A DNA stretch of 64,000 nt. Origin: an uncultured Christensenellaceae bacterium (GTDB lineage: Bacteria; Bacillota; Clostridia; Christensenellales; Pumilibacteraceae). Positions 34,759 through 43,128 of the stretch are shown here, piece after piece. Location: NCBI GenBank assembly GCA_910588155.1, contig CAJUPB010000004.1, positions 1 to 64,000 on the forward strand, given 5' to 3'. The position numbers and the translations under genes are program-made. The notes beneath the pieces were generated by a model. It worked only from the letters and a program-made list of their open reading frames with translations, was not told the DNA's origin and ran no database searches. Numbering within the stretch: the first letter of the stretch is position 1; each line of letters opens with the position of its first letter.

Positions 34759-36182
34759 AGGCTGTCCTCCTCCAAAAGCTGCATAACAAACCGCTCGTCG
34801 TTGTATTCGTGCTTTACGCCGTTTATTTCTTGATATTTCTCCGCGCCTTTACCCGCAATCAAAACTATATCTCCTGCTTTCGACTCTCTCAATGCTTGTC
34901 TGACGGCTTGCCGTCTGTCCGTAATGCATATATAGTTTTTGCCGACAATTCCTTTAACGACGTCGTCTATGATTTTATCCGGGTTTTCACTTCGCGGATT
35001 GTCGCTGGTCACTACGCATAGGTCGGACAACGAACCGACAACGGCTCCCATAAGAGGACGCTTTGCCGCATCCCTGTCGCCCCCGCAACCGAATACCGTT
35101 ATGATTCTGCCTGACGAAAATTCTCTTATCGAACTCAAAATATTTTTCAATCCGTCGGGAGTGTGCGCAAAATCGATTATGACGCTTCCTCTCGACGTTC
35201 CTATTATATTGAAGCGTCCGTCTATTTTTGTGACTTTGCGGATTCCTTTCACAACGTTCTTGACAGGTATGTCCAAAGCCGCACAGACAGCGGCAGCACA
35301 AAGAGTGTTATACATATTGAACCTGCCGGGCAAGTTGAATTTGACTCCCGCCACATCATCGAAAGAATTGAGATAGTACTCCAATCCCCCCGCACTCATC
35401 GTCAAATCTATCGCAAAAACGTCGGAAGGATTGCCGCATCCGTACGTTATCAGCTTGTTGTCACATTCCAGCGCAAGCTGCCTTCCGAACTCGTCGTCTA
35501 CATTTACGACGCTTTTTTCGGACATACTCGATGCAAACAGCCGTTTTTTTGCGTCCCCGTATTTTTCCATACAACCGAAAAAGTCAAGATGGTCCTGCGA
35601 CAGATTTGTAAATGCCGCAACTTTGAAAACTATGCCGTCCAGTTTATGAAGATATAATGCGTGCGCCGACGCTTCCATAACAACGTATTCGACCTTTCTG
35701 TCTGCCATATCCGCAAATATTTTGTGTAAATCGGTCGGGTCCGGCGTTGTAAGTTTTGCCGCCTGTTTCTCGTCGCCAATCATAACGCAATTTGTACCTA
35801 TCAAACCCACCTTATGACCAGCGCTTTCCAAAATGCTCTTTATTATATACGTTGTTGTGGTTTTGCCGTTGGTCCCCGTTACCGCGATAAGTTTCAGCTT
35901 GCGACAGGGGTGCGAATAAAATGCGGAACAGCTCAACGCAAGCTGTCGCCTGCTGTTTTTCACCAAAACAGATATACCTTCTTTGACGTTTTTTTCACAC
36001 ACGCAAGCCGCCGCGCCGCGCTTAAAAGCTTCTTCGGCAAAATCGTGCCCGTCGAAATTTACACCTCGCAAACAAAAGAACAAAGAACCTTTTTTTACAT
36101 CCTCGACGCGAAACGCTATGTCTGATATTTCACAGTCTTCAAAATCGTTCAGCGCCTCTAAATCCAAAGCTTTAAGTCTCAT
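34755..36182 (-). CDS. murE: UDP-MurNAc-tripeptide synthetase MurE (meso-DAP type)
   Basis: The 475-residue ligase adds the third stem amino acid. P-loop GTNGKTTTTYII near residue 103, TTPDPTDLH, and the substrate-defining motif DNPRSENP near residue 395, whose Arg recognises meso-diaminopimelate (lysine-type MurE has other residues there). GAGGTG precedes the ATG. It follows spoVD and is coupled to mraY. Length is slightly shorter than typical (about 490) because the N-terminal domain is compact. Confidence 0.95.
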   Translation of the reverse strand: MRLKALDLEALNDFEDCEISDIAFRVEDVKKGSLFFCLRGVNFDGHDFAEEAFKRGAAACVCEKNVKEGISVLVKNSRRQLALSCSAFYSHPCRKLKLIAVTGTNGKTTTTYIIKSILESAGHKVGLIGTNCVMIGDEKQAAKLTTPDPTDLHKIFADMADRKVEYVVMEASAHALYLHKLDGIVFKVAAFTNLSQDHLDFFGCMEKYGDAKKRLFASSMSEKSVVNVDDEFGRQLALECDNKLITYGCGNPSDVFAIDLTMSAGGLEYYLNSFDDVAGVKFNLPGRFNMYNTLCAAAVCAALDIPVKNVVKGIRKVTKIDGRFNIIGTSRGSVIIDFAHTPDGLKNILSSIREFSSGRIITVFGCGGDRDAAKRPLMGAVVGSLSDLCVVTSDNPRSENPDKIIDDVVKGIVGKNYICITDRRQAVRQALRESKAGDIVLIAGKGAEKYQEINGVKHEYNDERFVMQLLEEDSL

Positions 36183-36250
36183 TGTAACACCTCGTACGTA
36201 ATGATAAACCTTTGTCGGAACAATTGCAATACAAAAGCAAAATACGACAT

Positions 36251-38161
36251 TTATATCTCAATTTCTTCCGTTCGTATCAGCACCACATCGCCCTCCGGAA
36301 TCTCCGTTCCCGGCATAGGCAGAACTCCCGTTATTTTGTCGGTATTGCCCGCAATCTCGCACTGCAAACCGAGTTCTTTCAGCTTTCTCAACGCCTCCGT
36401 CAAACTCATTTGAGATAGCTCTGGCATTATGACGGTTTTTACGTCTTCCGTAGGCGCAGGCGTCATACCCGTATAAGCAAAAAGGTTCTCGAAAACTTTG
36501 CCCGCATAAGGCGCGGCAACAATGCTTCCGTAATAAGCGTAACTGCTCGGTTCGTCCACAATCATCAACACGGCATATTTCGGATTATCCGCAGGTGCGA
36601 AACCGACAAACGAGGAAATATATTTGCCCTGCGCAATATGACCGTTCTCGTACTTTTGCGCCGTACCCGTTTTTCCGCCGACCGTAAACCCCGCGACGCC
36701 CGCCTTTTTTCCTCCGCCTTCCGACACCACTTTTTCCAACATACCGCGCAAAAGAGTGCTTGTGCTTTCGCTTATGACAGTGCGCACTTTCTTCGGCTCG
36801 CGGGTGTAAACGTTCATACCGTCGAAACTGTTTACCTCGGACACGAAATACGGCTCATACAAAGTGCCCCCGTTTACCGCGGCGCAAACTCCCGTAATCA
36901 ATTGCAACGGAGTGACCGCAACCGCCTGTCCGAATCCGATACGCGCCAAATCGACGTTCTTGACACTCTGTTCGTTCATAAGAATGCCGCGGCTTTCACC
37001 GTAAAAATCTATATTGGTTTTGGAACCGAACCCGAAAGACCGCAGACCTTCGTAAAGTTTTTGAGTCCCCACTCTCTGCGCAAGGTCCATAAACACACAG
37101 TTGCAACTGTTTTTAACGCCCTCCGTAAGTTCTTGCGAACCGTGTCCTATACTGCGCCAACACTTAATGCGCTGCCCGTCTACCATTCTGTACCCGGGAC
37201 AATAAAAGCGGTCAGACTCGTGCGCGGCACCGTTTTCCAACGCAATCGCCGTAGTAAAAATTTTGAACGTAGAACCGGGTTCGTAAACATCTACAATCAT
37301 TTTGTTTTTGGACAATGCGTTTAAAATATCGATATCGTCTCGCGGTGGGTCGTTATTGTCGTACGAAGGCGTACTCGCCATAGCCAAAATACCACCCGTA
37401 TCGACGTCCATAACAATCATACTTGCGCTCTTGCTGTTCCATTCCGTTTTCGCTCCGTCCACCGCACTCTCCGCAAATGCCTGCACGTTGGAATCTATGG
37501 TCAAAGTGATGTTGCACCCCGGAACGGCAGGAACATATTTCGTCACTCCGCCGGAAAGCTGCACTCCCTGCATATCCGATTCGGTAAGCGCGATTCCTTT
37601 TACTCCCGTAAGATATTTGTCGTAATATCCTTCCAATCCGTTCTGACCCACGTTGTCGATATTGGTAAAGCCGAGTACTTGTTCCAACCTGTTTCCGCCC
37701 GGATAATTGCGAGTGCTGTCCACCGTAAAGTAAATACCATCCAAAGACAAATCACGAATCTTTTCCGCAGTTTCTTCTTCCACTCTGCGCATAACCGTAA
37801 TTTCGCTGACAAGCTTTTCCGACAGCTTTTTGTAAAGTTTGTCGTAATCGAGATTAAGCGCTTCGGAAAGAGCGCGGCTTACCGCCGCGAAATCTTTGAC
37901 GGCGCGCGGACGGACATACACCGTATAAACATTGCGATTGTCCGCAAGCACAGCACCGTTGCAATCGAGAATATTGCCGCGAGGCGCTGTCAACGGCAAA
38001 TCTCTGTACCATTGCTCCGCTGCTTTCGCACGCAAAAAACCGCCCCTCACAATCTGCAAAAAGAACAATCTGCCGGCAAGAGCGCAAAATAAAAAGGTTA
38101 TTGCAATAACAACTGCCAATAACCTCTTTCGTGTCAATAATAGACTATTCGGTTTTTTCAA
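36251..38161 (-). CDS. Class B penicillin-binding protein, SpoVD/PBP2-like with PASTA domain
   Basis: The 636-residue transpeptidase has one N-terminal transmembrane helix (~12-34), a dimerisation domain starting with RGNILD, and the three catalytic motifs: GSTFK (Ser near 297), SCN (NSCNCVF) and GKTGTAQ. A single C-terminal PASTA domain (~575-636, MPELSQMSLTEALRKLKELG) is typical of SpoVD and some PBP2B. The start is TTG at 38159-38161, nine bases after GGAGG. Position between ftsL and murE fits spoVD/pbpB. Only one such gene is seen here, so it may serve both vegetative and spore-cortex septa. Confidence 0.92.
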   Translation of the reverse strand: MKKPNSLLLTRKRLLAVVIAITFLFCALAGRLFFLQIVRGGFLRAKAAEQWYRDLPLTAPRGNILDCNGAVLADNRNVYTVYVRPRAVKDFAAVSRALSEALNLDYDKLYKKLSEKLVSEITVMRRVEEETAEKIRDLSLDGIYFTVDSTRNYPGGNRLEQVLGFTNIDNVGQNGLEGYYDKYLTGVKGIALTESDMQGVQLSGGVTKYVPAVPGCNITLTIDSNVQAFAESAVDGAKTEWNSKSASMIVMDVDTGGILAMASTPSYDNNDPPRDDIDILNALSKNKMIVDVYEPGSTFKIFTTAIALENGAAHESDRFYCPGYRMVDGQRIKCWRSIGHGSQELTEGVKNSCNCVFMDLAQRVGTQKLYEGLRSFGFGSKTNIDFYGESRGILMNEQSVKNVDLARIGFGQAVAVTPLQLITGVCAAVNGGTLYEPYFVSEVNSFDGMNVYTREPKKVRTVISESTSTLLRGMLEKVVSEGGGKKAGVAGFTVGGKTGTAQKYENGHIAQGKYISSFVGFAPADNPKYAVLMIVDEPSSYAYYGSIVAAPYAGKVFENLFAYTGMTPAPTEDVKTVIMPELSQMSLTEALRKLKELGLQCEIAGNTDKITGVLPMPGTEIPEGDVVLIRTEEIEI

Positions 38162-38166
38162 TATAT

Positions 38167-38913
38167 TCAGCCTCCGATGAGATTACTCAACCAATCGCAT
38201 AATTTATCGAACCAATTGGTCACGGCTTCGTATCTCACCGCCTCATTCATAGGCAACAACTCGATTTCCGTTTTACCTACGGGCTTGACCATTCCGTTTT
38301 CGGTGGCAATTCCCGCAATTGTGGTATCGTTTTCGAGTGCCGCAAGCTCGGCGCTTTTTTCCAAAACAATTTCGTTCTTCATTTGAAGTTCCGCTTCGAG
38401 AGAAGCAACCGATGCAGACGCACTGCCTATGGCTATTCCCGTCGCTATGACTATTGCCGCAAGTACGACCACCACCGCGGCATAGACAGCCAGCATAGTT
38501 TTCGTTTTCGAGGAAGAGGACTGTTTTGCCCTTCCCGCCTCTTCGCTTTGCGTCTTTTCGGCATCGCGTACGGCGCGAGTTCTTATGGAGGGCATCATAC
38601 TCTCCATTTCACGCTTTCTTCTTCTCGGGACACGAGTGTGAACGGGCTGTTCCACATACTCGGCCGTTTCGTACTCGTAATCACCTCTCGAAGAGTACAA
38701 GGAAGACTCTCTTTCACGCTCCGAAACACGGGAATCGGAACGCGCATCAAAACGCGAACTCTCTTCGTAGTAAGGTTTTTCGTCGCGTACAAACTCGCTC
38801 TCGTCCAATATTTCGTAACGGTTTTTGGAAGGCTGCTCACGCACGGGCTGGCGCAAAGAATATCCGCCGAACCTATCCTGTTCCGTTATTATCTGTCTCC
38901 TTGTCTTTAACAT
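38167..38913 (-). CDS. ftsL: FtsL-like septum protein with long cytoplasmic N-terminus
   Basis: The 248-residue product has a charged, Arg/Glu/Tyr/Ser-rich cytoplasmic region (~1-135), one transmembrane helix (~138-162, LAVYAAVVVVLAAIVIATGIA) and a short extracellular coiled coil (VASLEAELQMKNEIV). This topology and its place between rsmH and the PBP gene identify it as FtsL. FtsL is normally about 100-120 residues; here the cytoplasmic part alone is longer. GAGGAA precedes the ATG. The stop lies 5 bases before the next start. Sequence conservation is low in this family, so the call is mainly contextual. Confidence 0.75.
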   Translation of the reverse strand: MLKTRRQIITEQDRFGGYSLRQPVREQPSKNRYEILDESEFVRDEKPYYEESSRFDARSDSRVSERERESSLYSSRGDYEYETAEYVEQPVHTRVPRRRKREMESMMPSIRTRAVRDAEKTQSEEAGRAKQSSSSKTKTMLAVYAAVVVVLAAIVIATGIAIGSASASVASLEAELQMKNEIVLEKSAELAALENDTTIAGIATENGMVKPVGKTEIELLPMNEAVRYEAVTNWFDKLCDWLSNLIGG

Positions 38914-38946
38914 TGTATGTTCCTCGCTTTACCTTTATTACCTTGT

Positions 38947-39873
38947 TTACAGCTTTTCCACTGCTCTCAATGTTGCACTTTTACTTCGGGAATTGAGCTC
39001 TGTTTCCTTCTCGGTAGGTCTTAAAGCTTTCCCTGTTTGTTTGACGGTCGCTTTGTGTCCGCACACGCAAATGGGCAACGATTTGTCGCAGATGCAGTCC
39101 GTTGCAAGCGAAGCGAAAGTCTGTTTGACGATTCTGTCTTCCAACGAATGGAAAGTCAATACACATAGTCTTGCTTTCGGTTTCAGCAAATCGACCATAT
39201 CGCACAAAGCCTCGCCGAGTCCGGACAGCTCGTTGTTGACTTCTATGCGCAATGCCTGGAAAGTTTTCTTTGCGGGATGTCCGTTCTTTCTCGGCGGCAC
39301 GCTCCTTTGTATCAGCTCCGACAGCCTGCCTGTCGTTTCTATCGGCGAGCGTTTTCTCTCGCGCACGATATCTGCGGCTATCTTTCTCGCGAATCTTTCT
39401 TCTCCGTAAGTGAAGATAATTCTCGACAATTGCTCTTCGGAATATTCGTTGACGACCGAAAGAGCCGACAATTCCTGTTCGCGGTCCATTCGCATATCGA
39501 GTTCGCCGTCTTTGCTGTACGAAAATCCTCGCTCGGCGTCGTCGACCTGTCTCGATGAAATTCCGAGGTCGGCTATCGCTCCGTCCAACTCGTTTATTCC
39601 GCAATCTCGAAGAACCTGCTTTACATTCTTGAAATTGTCGTGGACGATTTTGTATCTGCCTTCGAATTCCGGTATCTTCGCAAACTTTCGAGTAACGTAA
39701 TCGATGGCATCCGAATCTCTGTCCACCGCAACAACAGACCCGCCTTTGCGAAGAATCAACTCGCTGTGACCTCCTCCGCCAAGCGTCGCATCGAAGTAAA
39801 TCCCTCCGCTTTTCACGTCCAGAGTTTCTATGCATTCATTCGGCATTACGGACACGTGATACTGCTCGCCCAT
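38947..39873 (-). CDS. rsmH: 16S rRNA m4C1402 methyltransferase RsmH
   Basis: The 308-residue enzyme uses SAM to N4-methylate C1402 of 16S rRNA in the P site. Signatures: N-terminal HVSVMPNECIETL, SAM-binding ATLGGGGHSELIL and VVAVDRDSDAI, then ADLGISSRQVDDAERGFSY, and C-terminal FHSLEDRIVKQTF. Length is normal. It is the second gene of the mraZ operon, 9 bases after mraZ. Confidence 0.96.
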   Translation of the reverse strand: MGEQYHVSVMPNECIETLDVKSGGIYFDATLGGGGHSELILRKGGSVVAVDRDSDAIDYVTRKFAKIPEFEGRYKIVHDNFKNVKQVLRDCGINELDGAIADLGISSRQVDDAERGFSYSKDGELDMRMDREQELSALSVVNEYSEEQLSRIIFTYGEERFARKIAADIVRERKRSPIETTGRLSELIQRSVPPRKNGHPAKKTFQALRIEVNNELSGLGEALCDMVDLLKPKARLCVLTFHSLEDRIVKQTFASLATDCICDKSLPICVCGHKATVKQTGKALRPTEKETELNSRSKSATLRAVEKL

Positions 39874-39882
39874 TGCTTTGTT

Positions 39883-40353
39883 TTACTCCTGCGGTTCTGC
39901 GGGCTTGTCCTCTTCGGGGTTGCTCTTACGAACGTATTTTTTTTCTTTTTCGTCCCAAACAATCTTTCCGTCGAGATATGCCTGCCAGTTTTCTTCGCTC
40001 CAAATCTCCACGCGGTTATACACACCTACCGAAACAATGTTTTTCGTAAGCTCCGCATATTCGATTAAATCCGGCGTCAAACCTATTCTTCCCTGACCGT
40101 CTTTATCCGCCCACTGCGCGCAAAACGTCGTTTTTCTCACATCGTGGTTTTCGTCTTCGCTGTCGAAGTCTTTGTCCTCGTACTTTTTGAAAAACAGCTT
40201 TTCCGCAACGTCGTGGGGATACATACAAAGACAAAGGTTGGTTCCTCTCGTAATCAAGGGAGAATCTTCCGCAAAATCTTTTTTAAACTTGACGGGAATA
40301 CGAAATCTGCCCTTCTCGTCAAGCTGATGATGATAATTGCCTACGAATATCAC
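39883..40353 (-). CDS. mraZ: Transcriptional regulator MraZ
   Basis: The 156-residue product has two SpoVT/AbrB-like repeats: the first starts VGNYHHQLDEKGRFRIP, the second contains DKDGQGRIGLTPDLIEYA. MraZ forms a ring and binds direct repeats upstream of its own operon. I use GTG 40351-40353, which starts the protein at the family N-terminus, with AGGAGG upstream; the longer frame to 40440 is not conserved. A Glu/Lys/Pro-rich tail of about 20 residues follows the core. Three boxes spaced 10 bp overlap its promoter. Confidence 0.94.
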   Translation of the reverse strand: MIFVGNYHHQLDEKGRFRIPVKFKKDFAEDSPLITRGTNLCLCMYPHDVAEKLFFKKYEDKDFDSEDENHDVRKTTFCAQWADKDGQGRIGLTPDLIEYAELTKNIVSVGVYNRVEIWSEENWQAYLDGKIVWDEKEKKYVRKSNPEEDKPAEPQE

Positions 40354-40386
40354 TTGATTCGAAACCTCCTTTTGCTTTGTATTAAC

Positions 40387-40415
40387 ATTATAGCATATTA
40401 TCCGACCAAAATCAA
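40387..40415 (-). promoter_or_regulatory. Sigma-A promoter of the mraZ operon
   Basis: On the minus strand TTGATT (40410-40415), 17 bases, TATAAT (40387-40392) with an extended TG one base before the -10 box. Confidence 0.8.
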
Positions 40416-40428
40416 CCATTTTTGCCCA
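40404..40428 (-). promoter_or_regulatory. Candidate MraZ operator boxes
   Basis: On the minus strand TGGGC (40424-40428), TGGTT (40414-40418) and TGGTC (40404-40408) are spaced exactly 10 bases. MraZ is known to bind such TGGGN-type direct repeats. They straddle the -35 element, so binding should repress. Confidence 0.6.
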
Positions 40429-40505
40429 TTTAATATACATTTAACATATTTTTTTGTTCAATTCTGCCCACCGAAGGTATAAATACGCTTTATAACATTA
40501 AACAA

Positions 40506-40534
40506 TTGACATTTGCAAGATTAAAACGTATAAT
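40506..40534 (+). promoter_or_regulatory. Sigma-A promoter of ilvA-ridA
   Basis: TTGACA (40506-40511), 17 bases, TATAAT (40529-40534): perfect consensus. Start near 40541, about 50 bases before the ATG. Confidence 0.85.
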
Positions 40535-40591
40535 ATCTGCAATTAAATCACAGTTCCCTCTCGGACAAGTGACCAATTGCACGGAGATAAT

Positions 40592-41812
40592 ATGAACTTA
40601 TTTCAAATATACGACGCACAAAAGCGACTTGACAAGACGATACATAAAACCAATTTGGAACGCTCGCTGACCTTTTCGGAAATATGCGGAGCAGAACTGT
40701 TTTTGAAATGCGAAAATCTGCAAAAAACAGGTTCGTTCAAAGTGCGTGGAGCTTATAACAAAATAGCCGTTTTGAGTGAAAACGGCGGCGTAAATTGCGT
40801 TGTGGCGTCCAGTGCCGGCAACCACGCGCAGGGAGTCGCATATGCCGCAAAAGAGCGCGGAATGGAAGCCGTCATAGTAATGCCTCAAAGCACACCGATA
40901 GCAAAAGTTTCGGCAACGCAAAACTACGGAGCAAAAGTCGTGCTTTACGGAGACGTATACGACGATGCTTACAATCGTGCTTTGGAAATCGCGGCAGAGA
41001 AAAATGCCGCGTTCGTACACCCTTTCGACGATGAGGACGTCATAGCAGGTCAAGGAACCGTTGCCTTGGAACTGCTTGCCGACAAACCCGACCTCGATGC
41101 CGTGATTGTTCCGGCAGGCGGCGGAGGACTGCTCGCCGGAATAGCTTTTACTTTAAAAAACATAAATCCCAAAATCAAGGTAATCGGAGTGCAGGCAAAC
41201 CGCGCGGACGCAATATGCCGCTCTTTCAAAGAAAAGAAACTCGTCTCCTCCGATAAAATATTTACCATTGCCGACGGAATCGCCGTAAAAACCCCGGGCA
41301 AGCTTACATTCGAACTCATAAACAAATATGTCGACGAAATGCTTTCCGTATCCGACGACGAAATTGCCTCCACCATTATACAACTTATGGAAAGAACAAA
41401 ACAGGTCGTAGAACCGGCGGGCGCAACTTCTCTTGCCCTAGCGCTTTCCGGTCGAACGAACATAACGGGCAAAAAGGTTGCCTGCGTTCTGTCGGGCGGA
41501 AATATCGACGTCGGTTTCATTCACAAAATAATAGAAAAAGGTCTTGTTAGCAGAGGCAGGCAAATGAAGTTTTCCGTGCTTTTGACAGACAAACCGGGTG
41601 CGCTGGAAAGTTTTGCCCGTATTATGGGGGCAAACAACGCAAATATCATTTCGGTGCAATATGACAGAATGAGCGCGGAATTGCAACTTTCCGAAACGAT
41701 ACTTCACATAGCTTGCGAGGTCAGCGGATTCGAGCACGGAAAAAAACTGCTTTGCGAATTGGAAAAAGCAGGTTACAGTACGGTATTCGACAATAATAAA
41801 TTTTCTTTATAG
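40592..41812 (+). CDS. ilvA: Threonine ammonia-lyase (threonine dehydratase) with ACT domain
   Basis: The 406-residue PLP enzyme deaminates threonine to 2-oxobutyrate. The PLP lysine lies in KTGSFKVRGAYNK, the phosphate-binding loop is VPAGGGGLLAG, and SAGNHAQGVAYAA is the family signature. One C-terminal ACT domain (~330-400) is present, as in the shorter clostridial type, which can be catabolic (TdcB-like) or biosynthetic. I use ATG 40592 with GGAG upstream. ridA follows after nine bases. Confidence 0.92.
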   Translation: MNLFQIYDAQKRLDKTIHKTNLERSLTFSEICGAELFLKCENLQKTGSFKVRGAYNKIAVLSENGGVNCVVASSAGNHAQGVAYAAKERGMEAVIVMPQSTPIAKVSATQNYGAKVVLYGDVYDDAYNRALEIAAEKNAAFVHPFDDEDVIAGQGTVALELLADKPDLDAVIVPAGGGGLLAGIAFTLKNINPKIKVIGVQANRADAICRSFKEKKLVSSDKIFTIADGIAVKTPGKLTFELINKYVDEMLSVSDDEIASTIIQLMERTKQVVEPAGATSLALALSGRTNITGKKVACVLSGGNIDVGFIHKIIEKGLVSRGRQMKFSVLLTDKPGALESFARIMGANNANIISVQYDRMSAELQLSETILHIACEVSGFEHGKKLLCELEKAGYSTVFDNNKFSL

Positions 41813-41821
41813 GAGCATTTT

Positions 41822-42208
41822 ATGAAAAAAGAAATCATAAAAACCGAAAACGCACCCGCGGCAATCGGTCCGTACAGCCAAGGAATTGCCGTCGGCGCAT
41901 CGGAAATCTGTTATCTTTCGGGTCAGATAGCAATCGACCCCGAAACGGGAAAACCGATTGGCGGAAATGCCGCAGAGCAAACGAAACAGATATTTAAAAA
42001 CATATCGGCGCTTTTAAGCGAGCGCAGTATGAAAACGGAAAATATCGTTAAAACAACGGTATTCATAACCGATATGAAAGATTTTGCAGACGTGAATGCC
42101 GAGTACGGAAAGCATTTTCTTACCGCTCCTCCCGCCCGCTCTTGCGTTCAAGTTGCGGCTCTGCCGTTAAACTCCGCTGTGGAAATCGAAGTTATCGCCT
42201 GCAAATAA
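41822..42208 (+). CDS. ridA: RidA-family enamine/imine deaminase
   Basis: The 128-residue product has the whole YjgF/RidA signature: APAAIGPYSQGI near the N-terminus, FLSGQ-like YLSGQIAIDPETG, and the active-site Arg in PPARSCVQVAALP. RidA speeds hydrolysis of 2-aminoacrylate and 2-aminocrotonate released by PLP dehydratases; co-transcription with threonine dehydratase matches that role exactly. AGGAG lies seven bases before the ATG. Confidence 0.95.
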   Translation: MKKEIIKTENAPAAIGPYSQGIAVGASEICYLSGQIAIDPETGKPIGGNAAEQTKQIFKNISALLSERSMKTENIVKTTVFITDMKDFADVNAEYGKHFLTAPPARSCVQVAALPLNSAVEIEVIACK

Positions 42209-42234
42209 TAAGCTATTGCGAAATTCCATATATA

Positions 42235-42267
42235 CGAAAAGCGAGCAGAAAGCGCGCTTTTCGTTTT
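42235..42267 (+). terminator. Terminator after ridA
   Basis: CGAAAAGCG (42235-42243) pairs with CGCTTTTCG (42255-42263), followed by TTTT. Confidence 0.75.
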
Positions 42268-42269
42268 GG

Positions 42270-42360
42270 TCAATCAATCAACTCCAAAAGATAATCGGCG
42301 GAAACCTCGAATATAACGCATAATTTTTTAATGCTTATTCCTTCTCAACCGTTGCGCAAT
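42270..42360 (-). pseudogene. Remnant of an XRE-family helix-turn-helix gene
   Basis: On the minus strand the frame ending at 42270 reads KKLCVIFEVSADYLLELID before a stop, which is the typical end of an XRE helix-turn-helix domain. A stop at 42345-42347 interrupts it. Just upstream, in another frame, IAQRLRRN resembles the start of such a domain. I read this as a decayed gene with its middle deleted. The fragment is short, so chance resemblance is possible. Confidence 0.45.
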
Positions 42361-42361
42361 G

Positions 42362-42388
42362 TTCCGCCAAAAGAGTTTTCTGGCGGAA
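42362..42388. repeat. Inverted repeat next to the XRE remnant
   Basis: TTCCGCCA (42362-42369) and TGGCGGAA (42381-42388) form a perfect 8-bp stem extended by A/T pairs inside. It abuts the degraded helix-turn-helix fragment and may be the end of a small mobile or repetitive element. Confidence 0.55.
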
Positions 42389-42636
42389 TGTCGGTTGACA
42401 CGGCAAATGCCGCCGTGAAAACAGTGGAAGCAGTCATCGCCGAAGAAGCAAACAGCGGCTGGATTCTTCACTCCGTAAACGAAATACATAAATTAATCAT
42501 AAGAAAGAAAACGATTTTGGAATTTATTTTCGGTTGGATACCGATACTCGGTAAGTTTATATGTCCGAACATAGACGAAACGCGAAACGGCGTGCCTTGC
42601 CTTATGTATATTGCTCACTTTCGTGAAGAGGTATAA
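42388..42636 (+). CDS. Small DUF4177-like protein, start uncertain, possibly truncated
   Basis: The 82-residue reading (ATG 42388) has the pattern of DUF4177-like proteins: an acidic helix ending EEANSGWILHSV, a variable hydrophobic loop (FIFGWIPILGKF) and a final strand CLMYIAHFREEV. A longer frame from ATG 42331 exists but its first 19 residues are translated from the inverted repeat and XRE remnant, and neither start has a good ribosome site. The 5' end may therefore have been lost when that element arrived. Its stop lies one base before the next gene's ATG, and the GAAGAGG site for that gene is inside it, so the two are coupled. Confidence 0.45.
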   Translation: MSVDTANAAVKTVEAVIAEEANSGWILHSVNEIHKLIIRKKTILEFIFGWIPILGKFICPNIDETRNGVPCLMYIAHFREEV

Positions 42637-42637
42637 T

Positions 42638-43081
42638 ATGTATTGCAAAATTTGCGGCAAGCCTACTTGCTCGAAAAATCGTTGCATATATTGCGGAACA
42701 GCTTTAAGAGAGACAAACGTAGCAGCCAATACGCCAAATCACACAAAGAAAAAACCGTCTTCCGTCTCGTTGGAAGAGCCATATGTTAAACCAAAAAATA
42801 TTTTTACCGAAATCTGTTTGACATTATTGTTTTCTTATTCGGCAGTAATTTGTCTTTTTCCTCTCTTGGTCGGTCATATACGCTATGAGATGCTTTTGAC
42901 TGCATTATCGGCAATTTACCATATAATGCTTTATACAATACCTATTCCGATGATAATAATGGCGTGTTTGAGTGCGTCTACATCCTATAAAACCAATTGC
43001 GGAAAAGGCTTCTCCGCTTTTATCTTGATATGTACACTTTTCGTTACGACATTCAGCTATTATTTCTTTATGCAAAGATAA
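42638..43081 (+). CDS. Zinc-ribbon membrane protein of unknown function
   Basis: The 147-residue product begins with a zinc ribbon (MYCKICGKPTC, then CIYCG) followed by a Lys/Pro linker and three membrane helices (~65-88, ~92-117, ~126-145). This zinc-ribbon-plus-TM layout is common among small Firmicute envelope proteins without known function. AGAGGT lies five bases before the ATG. It is coupled to the small DUF4177-like gene, and a terminator follows. Confidence 0.75.
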   Translation: MYCKICGKPTCSKNRCIYCGTALRETNVAANTPNHTKKKPSSVSLEEPYVKPKNIFTEICLTLLFSYSAVICLFPLLVGHIRYEMLLTALSAIYHIMLYTIPIPMIIMACLSASTSYKTNCGKGFSAFILICTLFVTTFSYYFFMQR

Positions 43082-43091
43082 CGACATTGTC

Positions 43092-43128
43092 AAAAGTGCG
43101 CTTCGCAAATCGAAACGCACTTTTTTTT
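43092..43128. terminator. Bidirectional terminator
   Basis: AAAGTGCG-C-TTCG pairs with CGAA-A-CGCACTTT around loop CAAAT (one mismatch), with A and T runs on both sides. It serves the zinc-ribbon gene and the converging phosphoesterase gene. Confidence 0.8.

Noticed and set aside
42331..42387. Upstream start (ATG 42331) for the DUF4177-like gene
   Set aside because: The added residues are translated from the inverted repeat and XRE remnant, and no Shine-Dalgarno site precedes it; kept as an alternative only.
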